Positions 9,630-19,108 of a DNA stretch of 29,354 nucleotides are shown piece after piece. The notes beneath the pieces were generated by a model, which was given only the letters and a program-made list of their open reading frames with translations, was not told the origin of the DNA and searched no databases. Each line of letters opens with the position of its first letter. Position 1 is the stretch's first letter. A program made the translations under genes and the position numbers. The stretch lies in assembly GCA_024427265.1 (NCBI GenBank), contig JAKSVP010000009.1, positions 1 to 29,354 of the forward strand. Reading direction: 5' to 3'. The stretch is from Mycoplasmoidaceae bacterium. GTDB lineage: Bacteria; Bacillota_I; Bacilli_A; Mycoplasmatales; Mycoplasmoidaceae.

Positions 9630-10896
9630 ATCTATCCTCCGCTCCATATACTTTTGCAAACCTTGGAGTTTTACTTTCTCTAACTTTTGCAAGTTCTATG
9701 TCTGTTGCTTGTATTGAAAATAAATTTTCATACGATACATTACCATCAACACACATAGTTGTAAAGTTAGTATTGTAATCAATAGGTTTAGCACCTAAGC
9801 TAAAAATGGCGTCAATATAGTCTTGACTATATTCTGCTCCAGATTCATCATTTCCAAAATATATTCACCACAAGAAGTCTTTTGCTTTCTTTACGTTAAT
9901 GTCTAACATTACATTAATTGGTCTAAATCAATTGTATTGACCAACAACACAAATTTGTTTTAGACTTTCTTTAATATTATCAAGATCAAAAGAAACTGGT
10001 GTTGATCCATCAGCTGCTAAATACTTAGCTAACTTATATCCATGTTCTTTGATTTGCTTAACATTGTTTTCATTGACAAGGAATGATGTTGTTAAATAAA
10101 CCATTGAACCTGGTTTATTTGTATTAACAAATGATTGTCAAGCTCTAGAGTTTGATTCATCTGTTTCCATGTGTGGATTATCATTACCATAGTTACCACC
10201 AGTAAATGCTTTTTGTTGAACTTCTGGTAAATGTTCAAAATCAATTAAGTTGCTATAAGAAGTGAAAGCAATTGAACTATTTGCTCCAGTATTACCACCT
10301 GATCTTAAAAATGGTAAGATTTGTGTTGATTTACAAATCTCTTGATCTGTTGTGTTGCATGCAGCTTTTGCATCAGCTGTCATGTATCTTCACATATAAT
10401 CATCTCCATCTTCTCAAGATTGAACATCATGAATACAACTAAAGACAGAATATAAGTCTTCTATGTTGTCTTCACTAATAACAATATCAAAAGCATTTCT
10501 TGCACTATCACTCAACCCATCAGGTAAAGAATACATAATGCATAAACCTTCTCAACCTAAGGTTAATGTTTTCTTATTAACTCATTCATCTGCATAACCT
10601 TGGTTATGAATGTTTGGGTAAGGGTTATTGCTAGCATTACCTAAGTTTGTATAACCTTTAGCTAATTCTTCTACAGCAAAAGTAGTACCACCAGATTCAA
10701 CAGTTACATCAAATTGTTTGAATTCTTTGTGGTATTGTTTACCAAATTTTTCAATAAATGGCTTAACGCCAGATGAACCGACAGCTGAGATATATTGCGT
10801 ATGATCTCAGTTTACGGATAGTCCTACTACTAATCCAACAGGAATAGTACATGCAACACCAATTAATAAAGGTTTTACAAACTTGGGCTTAGGCAT
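9613..10896 (-). CDS. pstS: PstS-like phosphate-binding protein
   Basis: 427 residues. The N-terminus (MPKPKFVKPLLIGVAC, then a long hydrophobic run) is a membrane anchor or an atypical lipoprotein signal. The Cys in LIGVAC could be lipidated, but the following residues stay hydrophobic, so an uncleaved anchor is equally likely. Phosphate-binding landmarks follow: ISAVGSSGVKPFIEKF, ESGGTTFAVEEL, YTNLGNASNNP and RSGGNTGANSSIAF correspond to the PstS phosphate loops. It captures phosphate outside the membrane and hands it to PstCA. It is first in the pst operon, with a TATAAT box about 26 nt upstream and no clear ribosome site. Confidence 0.88.
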
Positions 10897-10922
10897 AATA
10901 AAAATTATTATTTTCGCTACTA

Positions 10923-10928
10923 ATTATA
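10923..10928 (-). promoter_or_regulatory. -10 box (TATAAT) of the pst operon
   Basis: The minus strand reads TTTTGTATAATTAG, with a 26-nt gap to the pstS start. The expected -35 position falls inside the perfect AT inverted repeat at 10936-10962, suggesting that repeat could affect this promoter. Confidence 0.6.
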
Positions 10929-10935
10929 CAAAATA

Positions 10936-10962
10936 TATATTATTTATTAAATAAATAATATA
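10936..10962. repeat. Perfect AT-only inverted repeat at the pst promoter
   Basis: Arms of 13 bp (10936-10948 and 10950-10962, TATATTATTTATT with its exact complement) flank a single central A. It covers the -35 region of the pst operon promoter. Two similar perfect AT-only repeats occur at other promoters of the window (18448-18473 and 19371-19402). Confidence 0.75.
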
Positions 10963-10982
10963 GATAGATTTTTAATTAAAAT

Positions 10983-11006
10983 AAAAAAGAGATTTATCTC
11001 TTTTTT
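10983..11006 (-). terminator. Intrinsic terminator after nadE
   Basis: The stem AAAAAAGAGA/TCTCTTTTTT has a 4-nt loop. It lies 5 nt past the nadE stop on the minus strand and separates the obg-nadE unit from the pst promoter. Confidence 0.85.
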
Positions 11007-11011
11007 AAATA

Positions 11012-11803
11012 TTATTTTGTATTCCTTAATTTTAAGAATTTCTTTGGTCTAATAGGAGCATTAAGCTTATGCTTATTAGTAATATATCTAGTTGTTATCT
11101 TTTGGTCTTTTATTGGATCAATAGTTGCAAAAGATAAGTAATGATCTATTTCACGATATGTTAGACCAAGTTCTTGTTCATCACTTTGGTCTTCATATAA
11201 ACCAGCTGAAGGTCTTCTTGTAACGATATCATGAGGAACTTTATATTGGTCAGCTAAATAATAAATGTGTGATTTAGTTAAATAACATAATAGTGCTACA
11301 TCACATGCATTATCTCCAAACTTAGTGTAATAACCAACTAAACGTTCGGCTGCATTTGTTGTACCAATAGTTAATAAGTTATTTGCTTGAGCTAAAGCAT
11401 ATAAAGTTATAGTTCTTAATCTAACCTTTAAGTTTGCTTTAGCAACTGCATTATCTTTAATACCTAATGCTTTAACTAAAGCTTTGTATTCACTTGTTAG
11501 GTTAATATATTTGTATTCAAATTTATAAACAGACTTTAAAGATTCTGCATCAGTTCTGTCCATTTTTTGACTCTCAATGTCAATAAATACACCTAATACT
11601 TTAAAGTTTGAGTTACTAGTTAAAATAGCTAGAGCTAAAGCAGAATCAACCCCACCAGATAAACCAAGTACATATCCTTGTGCACTTGATTTTTCTAGAC
11701 ATTGTTTAGCAAATTCAGATAAATATCTACCATATTCAAGTAAACGATCTGGTTGATTCTTTCATTTAGTTATCATTCTTTTTAAATTATTAGCTCTTTG
11801 CAT
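11012..11803 (-). CDS. nadE: NAD synthetase, ammonia-dependent
   Basis: 263 residues, the size of the short NH3-dependent form without a glutaminase domain. The PP-loop ATP-binding motif SGGVDS is at about 49-54. The nicotinate-adenine-dinucleotide site is visible in TIGTTNAAERLVGYYTKFGDNACD, and the C-terminal RRPSAGLYEDQSDEQELGLTY loop is typical. It converts deamido-NAD to NAD in the last step of NAD synthesis, in the cytosol. A UGA Trp at codon 14 was used to reach the ATG at 11803. The gene starts 1 nt after the obg stop and ends just before a terminator. Confidence 0.96.
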
Positions 11804-11804
11804 A

Positions 11805-13094
11805 TTAATCTAGTTGAAACTCTACATTATCTATTATGATAGTATCTTTTGCTTTTGCACCATGTTTTTTTAGGATTTCATCAATGTTGCAATTATTAAG
11901 TTTTTGGTTAAATCTAAAGATATTATCTTTAGTTGTTTGAGGAATCTTATATAGTCAATAACTTAAATATTCACTATGAATGATTCATCTACCTGCTTTA
12001 TCTTGTTCTCAAGTAAACGATTTAGGCATATATTTCTTTTGTCTAACTTCAACAACTTTAACTGCTTCTTGTTTAGCAGTTGCTTTTTTAGCTTCTAAAT
12101 ATGAATCATTCAAAGAAAGAATTTTAGTTTTTAATTCATCTAAATTTAATTTATCTTTAGCTGAAACAACAACTAAGATTCCACGCTTTCTAATAACTTT
12201 TTTAAGTTTCTTTAATTGTTCTTCTGCACAAGGTTTATCGCATTTATTAGCAACTATTAATAGTTGTTTTTTAAGTAATAATTTGTTATATTTGTCAAGT
12301 TCTGAATTGATAGTATTGTAAGCTTGAACAATATCTTCATGATCATCAACATCTAAGGAAATAACATGGATTAGGATGTGACATCTTTCAATATGTTTTA
12401 AGAAGTCAAAGCCCAAACCAACACCTTCAGATGCTCCTTCAATTAATCCAGGAATATCTGCCATTACAAGGGTCTTACCTTTGGTAAAATTGATGGTTCC
12501 TAAAACTGGGGCTAATGTTGTAAATTGATAATTTGCGATCTTAGGTCTTGCATTTGATAAACAAGAAATTAGACTTGATTTTCCTGCATTAGGTAAACCA
12601 ACTAAACCAATGTCAGCAATGAACTTTAATTTCATTGAGACTTCAATGCTTTCACCTCTGTCTCCATTTTCATATAAAGTTGGAGCTTTATTAAATGAAG
12701 ATTTAAAGAAAGCATTACCATGGCCACCAATACCACCTTTAGCAATAACAAATTCTTGACCATGCTTTAAAATGTCAACAATTAACTTTCCTGTTTTCTT
12801 GTCAAAGATTTGTGTTCCTACAGGAACTTTAATATATTTGTCAGGTCCGTTTCTACCAGCCATTTGTTTGTTTTGACCATTTTGTCCTGAGTCAGCAACA
12901 ATCTTCTTTTGGTATCTTAAATGGAATAAAGAGTTGATGTCTTCATCTCCGATGATAATAACATCTCCGCCTTTTCCACCTTCACCACCATAAGGTCCAC
13001 CTTCTGGATAGTGTGCTTCTCTTCTTCAGGCAACTATTCCATTGCCACCATTACCGGCTTTGATTAATAAGCTGCATTCATCACTAAATTGCAT
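11805..13094 (-). CDS. obg: Obg/CgtA GTPase, ribosome assembly and stress
   Basis: 429 residues with three domains. The glycine-rich Obg fold (about 1-158) shows GNGGNGIVAWRRE and GGPYGGEGGKGGDV. The G domain has G1 GLPNAGKSS at about 166-174, G3 DIPG and G4 NKCD. A C-terminal OCT domain follows an internal UGA Trp (KSFTWEQDKAGRW onward, about the last 75 residues). Obg binds the large ribosomal subunit and responds to guanine nucleotide levels. The neighbouring membrane protein stop is 1 nt upstream and nadE begins 1 nt downstream, so the three are one transcript. Confidence 0.97.
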
Positions 13095-13095
13095 A

Positions 13096-13842
13096 TTAAT
13101 CACCTTCCTTTATTTCAACATAAGATTCATCTTGATCTTTATGTTTTTTGAAAATATCAAGATTTTCCTTAAGTTGTTCTTTTGCTAAAGCATTTTCTTT
13201 GTCAATAGATTTGTAACCAAAGTAAAAGTCTGTAGCATAAGAACTGTTAGCAATATATTGATTGATAAAGTAGTTAGAAATAATAAAGATTGTAATTGTG
13301 CCAATTACCGCAATCAATATTCTCACTATTCAATATAGTGCAATTAAATTAGGTGTTCAATGATCCATTAATCCTGAGATCACTAAAATAAACATAAAAC
13401 CACCAATACCAAAACTAAATGGTAAAACATCTAGACCAGATAGTTTTAGGGCATTAAATAATATTGGATAAGCAAAGCTTCAAACCAATAAACAAATTAA
13501 TGGAGCAAGAATAACTGGATTAAAGAATGTCTTAAAAGAATCAATTGATGCACCACGTCCATCAAGAAAGCTTCTTAATTCATCTAATAAACCTTCGTAT
13601 CCATTAATATGGAACTTAGCATATCTTTCAGCTAACAAGTTAATGTTATCTTCAGTGACATATCCATGCCACACACTGGCACCTTTGGCTATTAGCCAAT
13701 CATTACCTAATAAATTAAATTCTCCACTTAATAATCAAACAATTAAAAATGGCACAAAAACTAAAACAAGGACTGATAAAAACATCCATCATGTTTTAGT
13801 TTTGTGTGAAGAATGTACGAAAAATATTGATTGACTCTTCAT
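13096..13842 (-). CDS. Unrecognised multi-spanning membrane protein
   Basis: 248 residues; the ATG at 13842 is reached through UGA Trp codons. Hydrophobic segments are visible at about 20-40 (FLSVLVLVFVPFLIVWLL), 108-128, 133-155 and 165-190, giving about four spans. A hydrophilic loop lies between the first two, and a charged C-terminal tail of about 45 residues is rich in Lys, Glu and Asp. I do not recognise the family. It is the first gene of the obg-nadE unit. Its start lies 9 nt from a TATAAT, so the mRNA would be nearly leaderless, and it is divergent from lspA across the palindromic -10. Confidence 0.75.
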
Positions 13843-13851
13843 TGTATATAA

Positions 13852-13861
13852 ATTATATAAT
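13852..13861. promoter_or_regulatory. Symmetric bidirectional -10 element
   Basis: ATTATATAAT is a perfect 10-bp palindrome that gives TATAAT on the plus strand (13856-13861) for lspA and on the minus strand (13857-13852) for the membrane protein-obg-nadE unit. The starts lie 10 nt (ATG 13872) and 9 nt (ATG 13842) from their boxes, so both transcripts would have almost no leader. Confidence 0.6.
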
Positions 13862-13871
13862 AATATGTATT

Positions 13872-14426
13872 ATGGCTGAAACAAGTAAAGTCAAACAATA
13901 TTTCACTAAGTGTTTTGATAAAAAATTGCTTATTCAAAAAGCAATTATTGCTGGTATTGCTTTAGCATTAGTTTTAATCTTTAGCTTATCTTTCTTTTTC
14001 TGATTAAAAGATGAAAATGGTTTGGTTGGAAAAGAAAATGGCTTTTGATATATCTATGTTATCTGAAATGAAGGTATTGGATTTGGTGCATTAGATGGCA
14101 ACTATCCTGCCATTTATGCTATCCAATCATTAATGTTTATTTTATTGTTAGCCATTTACTTATTGATCACTCATGATAGAATAAGTTCAAGCTTTGTTGC
14201 TTTAGCAATGTTTGGTGGTTTATTTAATTTAATCCAAAGAGGTGCAACTGGAAATAATGCTGTTCTAGATTATTTCCAATTTGGATTCTGACAAAACTTC
14301 CCAATCTTCAACTGACCAGATATGTTTGTTGTAGTTGGTATCTTTGGTTTTGTCATTAGTTACATTACTTTAACAATCATGGAAGTTGTTAGAGAAAACA
14401 AAAAGGAAAAGCATGAGCAACATTAG
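13872..14426 (+). CDS. lspA: Lipoprotein signal peptidase (LspA) with altered catalytic motif
   Basis: 184 residues, four membrane spans. Family landmarks are NEGIGFG at about 66-72 (the NxGxxFG motif), GGLFNLIQRG at about 115-124, LDYFQF near 132-137 and FPIFNWPDMF at about 143-152. LspA is a membrane aspartyl protease that removes the signal peptide of lipoproteins. The second catalytic Asp (D150 in FNWPD) is present. The first, in the conserved GNxxDR, is Gln (Q122 in FNLIQRG). Many lipoproteins are encoded in this window, so the enzyme is expected to be needed. rluD overlaps its 3' end by 14 bp. Confidence 0.85.
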
Positions 14427-15297
14427 ACTAGATAAATACTTAGTTGATAAACTAAGTTGTTCTCGTACTAAAGCTATTGATTTAATTAAAAATGGTCTTG
14501 TTAGTGTCAACAAGACAGTTGTAGACAAACAAGGCTATTTAGTTAAAGAGAATGATAAGGTAACAATTAAGAAGCAAGCAAAAGAAGAAGCTAACTTAAT
14601 TGGTATTAACTTAAAACCTAGTAAGAAACCATTAAATGTTGTTTATGAAGATAGTTATTTAATGGTAATTAATAAACCAAAAGGTTTACTAGTTCATCCA
14701 ACAAGCTTTAATGAACAAGATACAGTTGCTAACCGTTTGATTGGTTATTTAGGAAGATTTAGTAACGATAAGATTAGACCTGGAATTGTTCATCGTTTAG
14801 ATAAAAACACATCGGGTCTATTGGTTGTTGCTAAAAGCTTAACAATCTTAAATGAACTACAAGCACAACTATTAGATAAAACATTATCACGTAGTTATGT
14901 GGCAATATGCCATGGACATTTTGATAACCATCATTTAATTATTAAAGCTCCAATTATGAGAGCTAAAGATGGAAGCACAAAGATGATTGTTTCTGATAGC
15001 TACAAAGCTAAAGAAGCAATCACTAGAGTTAATCTTATTAAGAACTTAAAAGATGATTTAGCTTATGTAGAATGTATTCTAGAAACAGGAAGAACACACC
15101 AAATTCGTGTTCATCTTAAATACATTAATCATCCTATTTATAATGATGATCTATATGGATGTGTTGAAGCTAAACCCGAATATGGTCAATATCTTCATGC
15201 TCATAAGATTAACTTCATTCACCCAATAACAAATAAACCAATGAGTTTTGAGGTTAAACCAGACAAAACCTTTATGAGTTTAGTAAATAAAAAATAG
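14413..15297 (+). CDS. rluD: RluD/RluA-family 23S rRNA pseudouridine synthase
   Basis: 294 residues. An S4 RNA-binding domain (about 4-52, RLDKYLVDKLSCSRTKAIDLIKNGLV) precedes the synthase domain. The catalytic loop is HRLDKNTSGLLVVAK, with the nucleophilic Asp at about 130, and the C-terminal motif ETGRTHQIRVHL is intact. It converts specific uridines to pseudouridine in RNA. The ATG at 14413 was chosen because it begins directly at the S4 domain and overlaps the lspA stop, the usual lspA-rluD coupling. An upstream in-frame ATG (14386) would add nine residues inside lspA. Confidence 0.93.
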   Translation: MSNIRLDKYLVDKLSCSRTKAIDLIKNGLVSVNKTVVDKQGYLVKENDKVTIKKQAKEEANLIGINLKPSKKPLNVVYEDSYLMVINKPKGLLVHPTSFNEQDTVANRLIGYLGRFSNDKIRPGIVHRLDKNTSGLLVVAKSLTILNELQAQLLDKTLSRSYVAICHGHFDNHHLIIKAPIMRAKDGSTKMIVSDSYKAKEAITRVNLIKNLKDDLAYVECILETGRTHQIRVHLKYINHPIYNDDLYGCVEAKPEYGQYLHAHKINFIHPITNKPMSFEVKPDKTFMSLVNKK

Positions 15298-15314
15298 GCT
15301 TAATGCCTATTTTT
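15290..15314. terminator. Bidirectional terminator between rluD and the lipoprotein operon
   Basis: The stem AAAAATAGGC/GCCTATTTTT (15290-15299 with 15305-15314) has a 5-nt loop. It overlaps the rluD stop on the plus strand and the stop of the last lipoprotein gene on the minus strand, so it ends both convergent transcripts. Confidence 0.88.
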
Positions 15315-16005
15315 CTTCATCCAATTGAACATATTGTCAATAATATGAACGGAAGGTCATAGATGTTCCTCTATCAACTAACTCTTGTAAGTCATCTACA
15401 GAACTTGAGTAGTCATATTTGTATGGGATAACTTTATCTCCAGATGGTGTAGGGATGGTTACATCTAATGTGCAAGATCAATCTTGGTTTGATTGTAAAT
15501 ATACTACTGGGAAAGAGTAAGATTCCAAATTTTGATATAAATAGTAGAACATTGGTGTTATATATCATTGATCAGCTCTATATGTAACAACATATTCAAC
15601 ATTTTCCAAAGATAAATGGATTGCTGTTAGGCCAATTAGATCTGCGTTCATTTCAACTGATACTTTGTGTTTATTTTTATTAATTGATCCAACCTTAACA
15701 ATAATAGTTCCGCCAGATGATTCTGAAGCAGCTCCCCGATGTGTCATGTTTCAAACAAGTTCATCAGCAAGAATTGCTTTATTGCGAACAATGTCTTTTA
15801 AATATTCATCGGTAGCATCAGTTGCTTTTACTTTCTTTTGTTCACTTTCAGCTATTTGAAAACGATGTTTGAAATCTTTAGGTAAATGATTGATATCAAA
15901 ATTGTATGTGAATGTAGTAACACCACATGATGTTACAATAGGAGCTACGATAGCAGCTGTACTAAGTGCTGCAGTTATTGGTAATAATTTTTTAATTAAT
16001 TTCAT
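15307..16005 (-). CDS. Lipoprotein, tandem paralogue 1 (last of four)
   Basis: 232 residues. The signal peptide starts MKLIKKLLPI and ends in the lipobox IVTSC with Cys27 as the likely lipidated residue. The mature part begins GVTTFTYNFD, then carries the family segment EYLKDIVRNKAILADELV. A central VKVGSINKNKHK corresponds to the KIGNIxPxTGK of its paralogues, and the C-terminus has RSYYWQYVQL. It is probably anchored on the outer face of the membrane; function unknown. The gene starts 10 nt after the stop of paralogue 2, and its ribosome site (AAGGAGAAAA) abuts that stop. Confidence 0.85.
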
Positions 16006-16015
16006 AATTTTCTCC

Positions 16016-16849
16016 TTATGCTAAGCTAACATCATCAAAATAGTATGATCTAAAGTTAAAGTTAGAACTACCCACAATATTTACAAAGTCTTCAAAATTA
16101 CCTGTATCTTTCAACTCTTCATTAATATGCATTTCAATGGTGCTTGCATCATATGCTCATTTAATGCTTTCTGGCTCGGTTGGTCCAATTTTTTTAGACA
16201 TCAACGTTGCTTTAAGTGATCATGTTTTGTCATATTTTAGATAATTGAATAATGCCTTAAGGACTCCTAAATAGTCTTCCCTAGAAAGTTCTTGTGTTAA
16301 TGTAGAAATATAACCAACAAGAGGAGAGACAATTCATCCTCTATATTCTTCTATCTCTCAATCAAAACGTGGGTAGACAACAAAATCCATGTTTTTAATT
16401 TCGAAATCAATTTTTGTCAAGTGTTCTTTAGCAAAAATAGAACTAGTATCTAATCATAACAAATCCATTGAAATAGAAAATTTAGATATTTTCCCTGTTT
16501 CTGGATCGATGTTACCAATTTGCACTTTGCTTTCACCATGTTCGATCTCATATTCATCTGTATCATGTCTTTTTAGATAATTAAAAATTTGTTGATATGT
16601 AATATCATCTGCAAGAATCTTTTTGTTTTTCTTTACATTTCTCAAATAAGCTTGTGTTGCTTTAGAAGCAGTTACTCTTGTTTCTGATTCAGCTGCAATT
16701 TTTTCATCTGGTTTAAATTCTTCACCTGGGTTTTCCTCATCGAAAACATATCTAAAAGTTTTAACACCACATGATGTAGCAATTGGTGCAACAATAGCAA
16801 CTGTACTAGCAACTGTAACAATAGGTAACAATTTTTTTAATAATTTCAT
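16016..16849 (-). CDS. Lipoprotein, tandem paralogue 2
   Basis: 277 residues after reading UGA as Trp at 16454 and beyond. The signal MKLLKKLLPI leads to lipobox IATSC (Cys27). The mature start GVKTFRYVFDEENPGEEF, the block AYLRNVKKNKKILADDI, the block QIGNIDPETGKIS and a C-terminal FNFRSYYFDDVSLA ending are shared with its neighbours. No known domain is recognised. The ribosome site GGAGAA precedes the ATG. The same block order as the other three copies shows local duplication followed by divergence. Confidence 0.85.
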
Positions 16850-16864
16850 AGTGTATTCTCCTTA

Positions 16865-17650
16865 TTATCATTCATTAGCAACATTTTGTAAATAGTATAA
16901 GAAATCAAAACTTATATAACTCATAAGTGCACGTGCATTTTGATCGATAGAAATACCTAATAACTCTTCAAGAGATTCTGTAGGACTTTTATAGTCAAAG
17001 AACAAGTTAACCAAATCAACATCGATAGATGAATAAGCATTACTTATTTTTTTCTTTGGGTCTTTATTGCCTAGTCACAAACCAATTTTAACTGATCAAT
17101 CGTGTCTAGAACGAAGATATGCAATTGGATCAATTGATGCACCACCAGCATACATGTAAACAAGAGGAGCCATAAATCACATATTTATATCATCATATGC
17201 ATTTGCCCAAGTAAGAACATATTCCAAATTCTTAACTTCAGCTGATGCTCTAGCAATAATTTCATCATCAGATACTAAAGTATAGTTAATGCTTCATGAT
17301 ATCTTTCCAGTTTCAGGTTCAATATTACCAATTTTAACTTCAGCATCACCAGAGATTATTGAATCATTAGATCTCATAAGTGAATGACCAATCTCATAAA
17401 CAATGTCTTCGGCAAGAATTTGTTTATTTTTCTTTACATCTTGAAAATATCTTGCTGTACAATCGGGATTTGACAACTCTAATTCTTCATCAGCAGAAAT
17501 ACAATTTTTAGGTTCAAATTCAACGAATGGGTTTGCTTCATCTCATTTATACTTGAATGTTCTAGAACCACATGATGTTACAATTGGAGTTACTATAGCA
17601 GCAATTGATACTGTAGATACCAATGGTAAAAGTTTTTTTAATAGTTTCAT
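16865..17650 (-). CDS. Lipoprotein, tandem paralogue 3
   Basis: 261 residues. The signal MKLLKKLLPL leads to lipobox IVTSC (Cys27) and a mature start GSRTFKYKWDEANPFVEF. The family blocks follow: RYFQDVKKNKQILAEDIVYE, EVKIGNIEPETGKIS and the C-terminal FDFLYYLQNVANEW. Several UGA Trp codons interrupt it under the standard code. The ATG lies 1 nt from the stop of paralogue 4, and its ribosome site (GAGAGG) lies inside the 3' end of that gene. Function unknown. Confidence 0.85.
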
Positions 17651-17651
17651 A

Positions 17652-18413
17652 TTATTTTACCTCTCTAATAGTTACATTTTCAAAATAATACATGTAACTA
17701 AATGTGAAAAATTCATATAGGTATCCAGAACGGTCTGTTCCCAAAAGAGCAGATTCAAGTTCAGTTGTTGAATTTTGTCAATCATAATGTAATTTTATAT
17801 TCGTTTCAAAATCTCTGAAAGAACGGTGTTCTGTAATATCTACACTTCAATCTTTTTTAGTTTTTAGATATGTAGGAACTTGTTTAGGTTCTATAAGTCT
17901 TCGTGGAGAAATAACATATGGAATCATTGTTCACATATATTGACCAGGAACAAGATCAAATTCTAAATTTTTAACTTCAATTTTCCCTGCTATCACTTTT
18001 GTTACACCTCCAGCTGAATTGCTTGTAACGTTTGCAGGAGCCAAATTAAATTCAAGTGAGAATGAACATTTTTTAGTTTTAGGATCGATGTTACCTATTT
18101 TTGCTTCACATGTACCTTCAGCAAAAACATCTTCCAATGGAAAATAATACATGATTGTACTAAATACAATATCATCAGCTAAGATTTGTTTATTCTTCTT
18201 AACTGCTGATAAATATTCATATGTAGCTTCATCTGCTCAAACAAGTTTATGTTCTGATGCTGGAATTTGATTATCTGGAATAAAATCAGAAGCTCAGTTA
18301 TTTTCATCAAACTTATATGAGAAAGTAGCACTACCACAAGATGTTACAATCGGAGCTACTACAGCTGCTACCGATGCAACACTTGCAATTGGTAATAATT
18401 TTTTAAGTTTCAT
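17652..18413 (-). CDS. Lipoprotein, tandem paralogue 4 (first of the operon)
   Basis: 253 residues. The signal MKLKKLLPIA leads to lipobox IVTSC (Cys26), then GSATFSYKFDENNWASDF. The family blocks are EYLSAVKKNKQILADDIVF, EAKIGNIDPKTKKCSF and a C-terminal FTFSYMYYFENVTIREVK. It is the first gene of the four-gene unit. A TATAAT at 18447-18452 and a GAAAGAGA ribosome site lie upstream, and the promoter overlaps a perfect AT inverted repeat. Function unknown; surface exposure is inferred from the lipobox. Confidence 0.85.
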
Positions 18414-18446
18414 TGTGTATCTCTTTCTGTATATAAATACCATAAA

Positions 18447-18452
18447 ATTATA
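18447..18452 (-). promoter_or_regulatory. -10 box (TATAAT) of the four-lipoprotein operon
   Basis: The minus strand reads ATATATAATTTTAT. The leader would be about 25-30 nt and includes the ribosome site of paralogue 4. The box overlaps the left arm of the inverted repeat at 18448-18473. Confidence 0.55.
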
Positions 18453-18473
18453 TATTATTTTAATAATATATAA
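18448..18473. repeat. Perfect AT-only inverted repeat at the lipoprotein promoter
   Basis: Arms of 12 bp (18448-18459, TTATATATTATT, and 18462-18473) flank a 2-nt centre TT. The repeat covers the -10 and the spacer upstream of it. Confidence 0.75.
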
Positions 18474-18476
18474 GAT

Positions 18477-18508
18477 AAAAATAAAAGGGGCTATTCCCCT
18501 TTATTTTT
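18477..18508 (-). terminator. Intrinsic terminator after the flavin-reductase-like gene
   Basis: A GGGG/CCCC core with A/T-rich flanks (one bulged A) and loop CTATT ends in a T run. It overlaps the stop codon of the 18491-19048 gene and isolates it from the lipoprotein operon. Confidence 0.75.
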
Positions 18509-19048
18509 TAGTTTTGCACCGCATGAAAAGCCTGTTGCTATCTTCTTGCCAATTTCGCGGTATGAATGATCTGTCATATCATAACAAATAAGATTCATCT
18601 TATCTGTTTTAACACGAGCATTAGCAACATATTTACTGTCAACACTAACACCAACAATATCACCAATTAAATTGCCATCTTCTAGTGAATGTAATTTACA
18701 TTCAATGGCAACAGGATATTCATCAAAGATTGGTGCATTAACATGTTTTGATTTAATAACATGTACTTTTGCTTTAGCAATTTTGTCTTCTTTGTTTCCT
18801 GAAACAATACCAAAGTAGTCAGAAATTACTGCTGTTTCTTTAGTAGCAAAATGCAATGTAAAAGCTTTTGTAGCTTTTATATTCTTTGTTGTTTTGTGAG
18901 GCGATAAAGAAACAAACACCTTACCAAAATCATAAACTGTTGCTCATGCAGCAGTCATAGCATTTGGTTTTCCAGATTTATCATATGTGCCAATAACTAC
19001 CACTGGAAGAGGTAGAAATAGCATGTTTTTACCTAAATCTTTTCTCAT
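18491..19048 (-). CDS. Flavin reductase-like FMN-binding split-barrel protein
   Basis: 185 residues. The N-terminus LPLPVVVIGTYDKSGKPNAM is followed by TAAWATVYDFGKVFVSLSPH and KTTKNIKATKAFTLHFAT, the typical FMN-binding split-barrel pattern of the flavoredoxin/flavin reductase family. The C-terminal part contains DIVGVSVDSKYV. Such proteins bind FMN and pass electrons between NAD(P)H and flavin or a partner; the physiological partner is not visible. The ATG at 19048 lies 7 nt after a TATAAT, so the mRNA should be leaderless. A UGA Trp at codon 35 must be read through. It stands alone between a terminator and the small-RNA locus. Confidence 0.82.
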
Positions 19049-19055
19049 ATAAAAG

Positions 19056-19061
19056 ATTATA
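19056..19061 (-). promoter_or_regulatory. -10 box for the flavin-reductase-like gene, leaderless
   Basis: The minus strand reads TATAATCTTTTATATG: TATAAT, 7 nt, then the start codon. Transcription would begin at or next to the A of ATG. Confidence 0.6.
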
Positions 19062-19096
19062 TAGTTTCAATTTAGCAAAAAAATATATAAAGAGTG

Positions 19097-19102
19097 TATA
19101 AT
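19097..19102 (+). promoter_or_regulatory. -10 box (TATAAT) for the putative antitoxin RNA
   Basis: AGAGTGTATAAT on the plus strand resembles the dnaK -10 context (TTTGTGTATAAT). The predicted start is about 19109, exactly where the repeat shared with the toxin start region begins. No clear -35 is seen. Confidence 0.55.
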
Positions 19103-19108
19103 GATTAT

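Noticed and set aside
12009..12863. Obg taken to end or start at TGA codons
   Set aside because: The frame is continuous through UGA Trp on both sides and includes the complete Obg and OCT domains, so the gene is intact rather than truncated.
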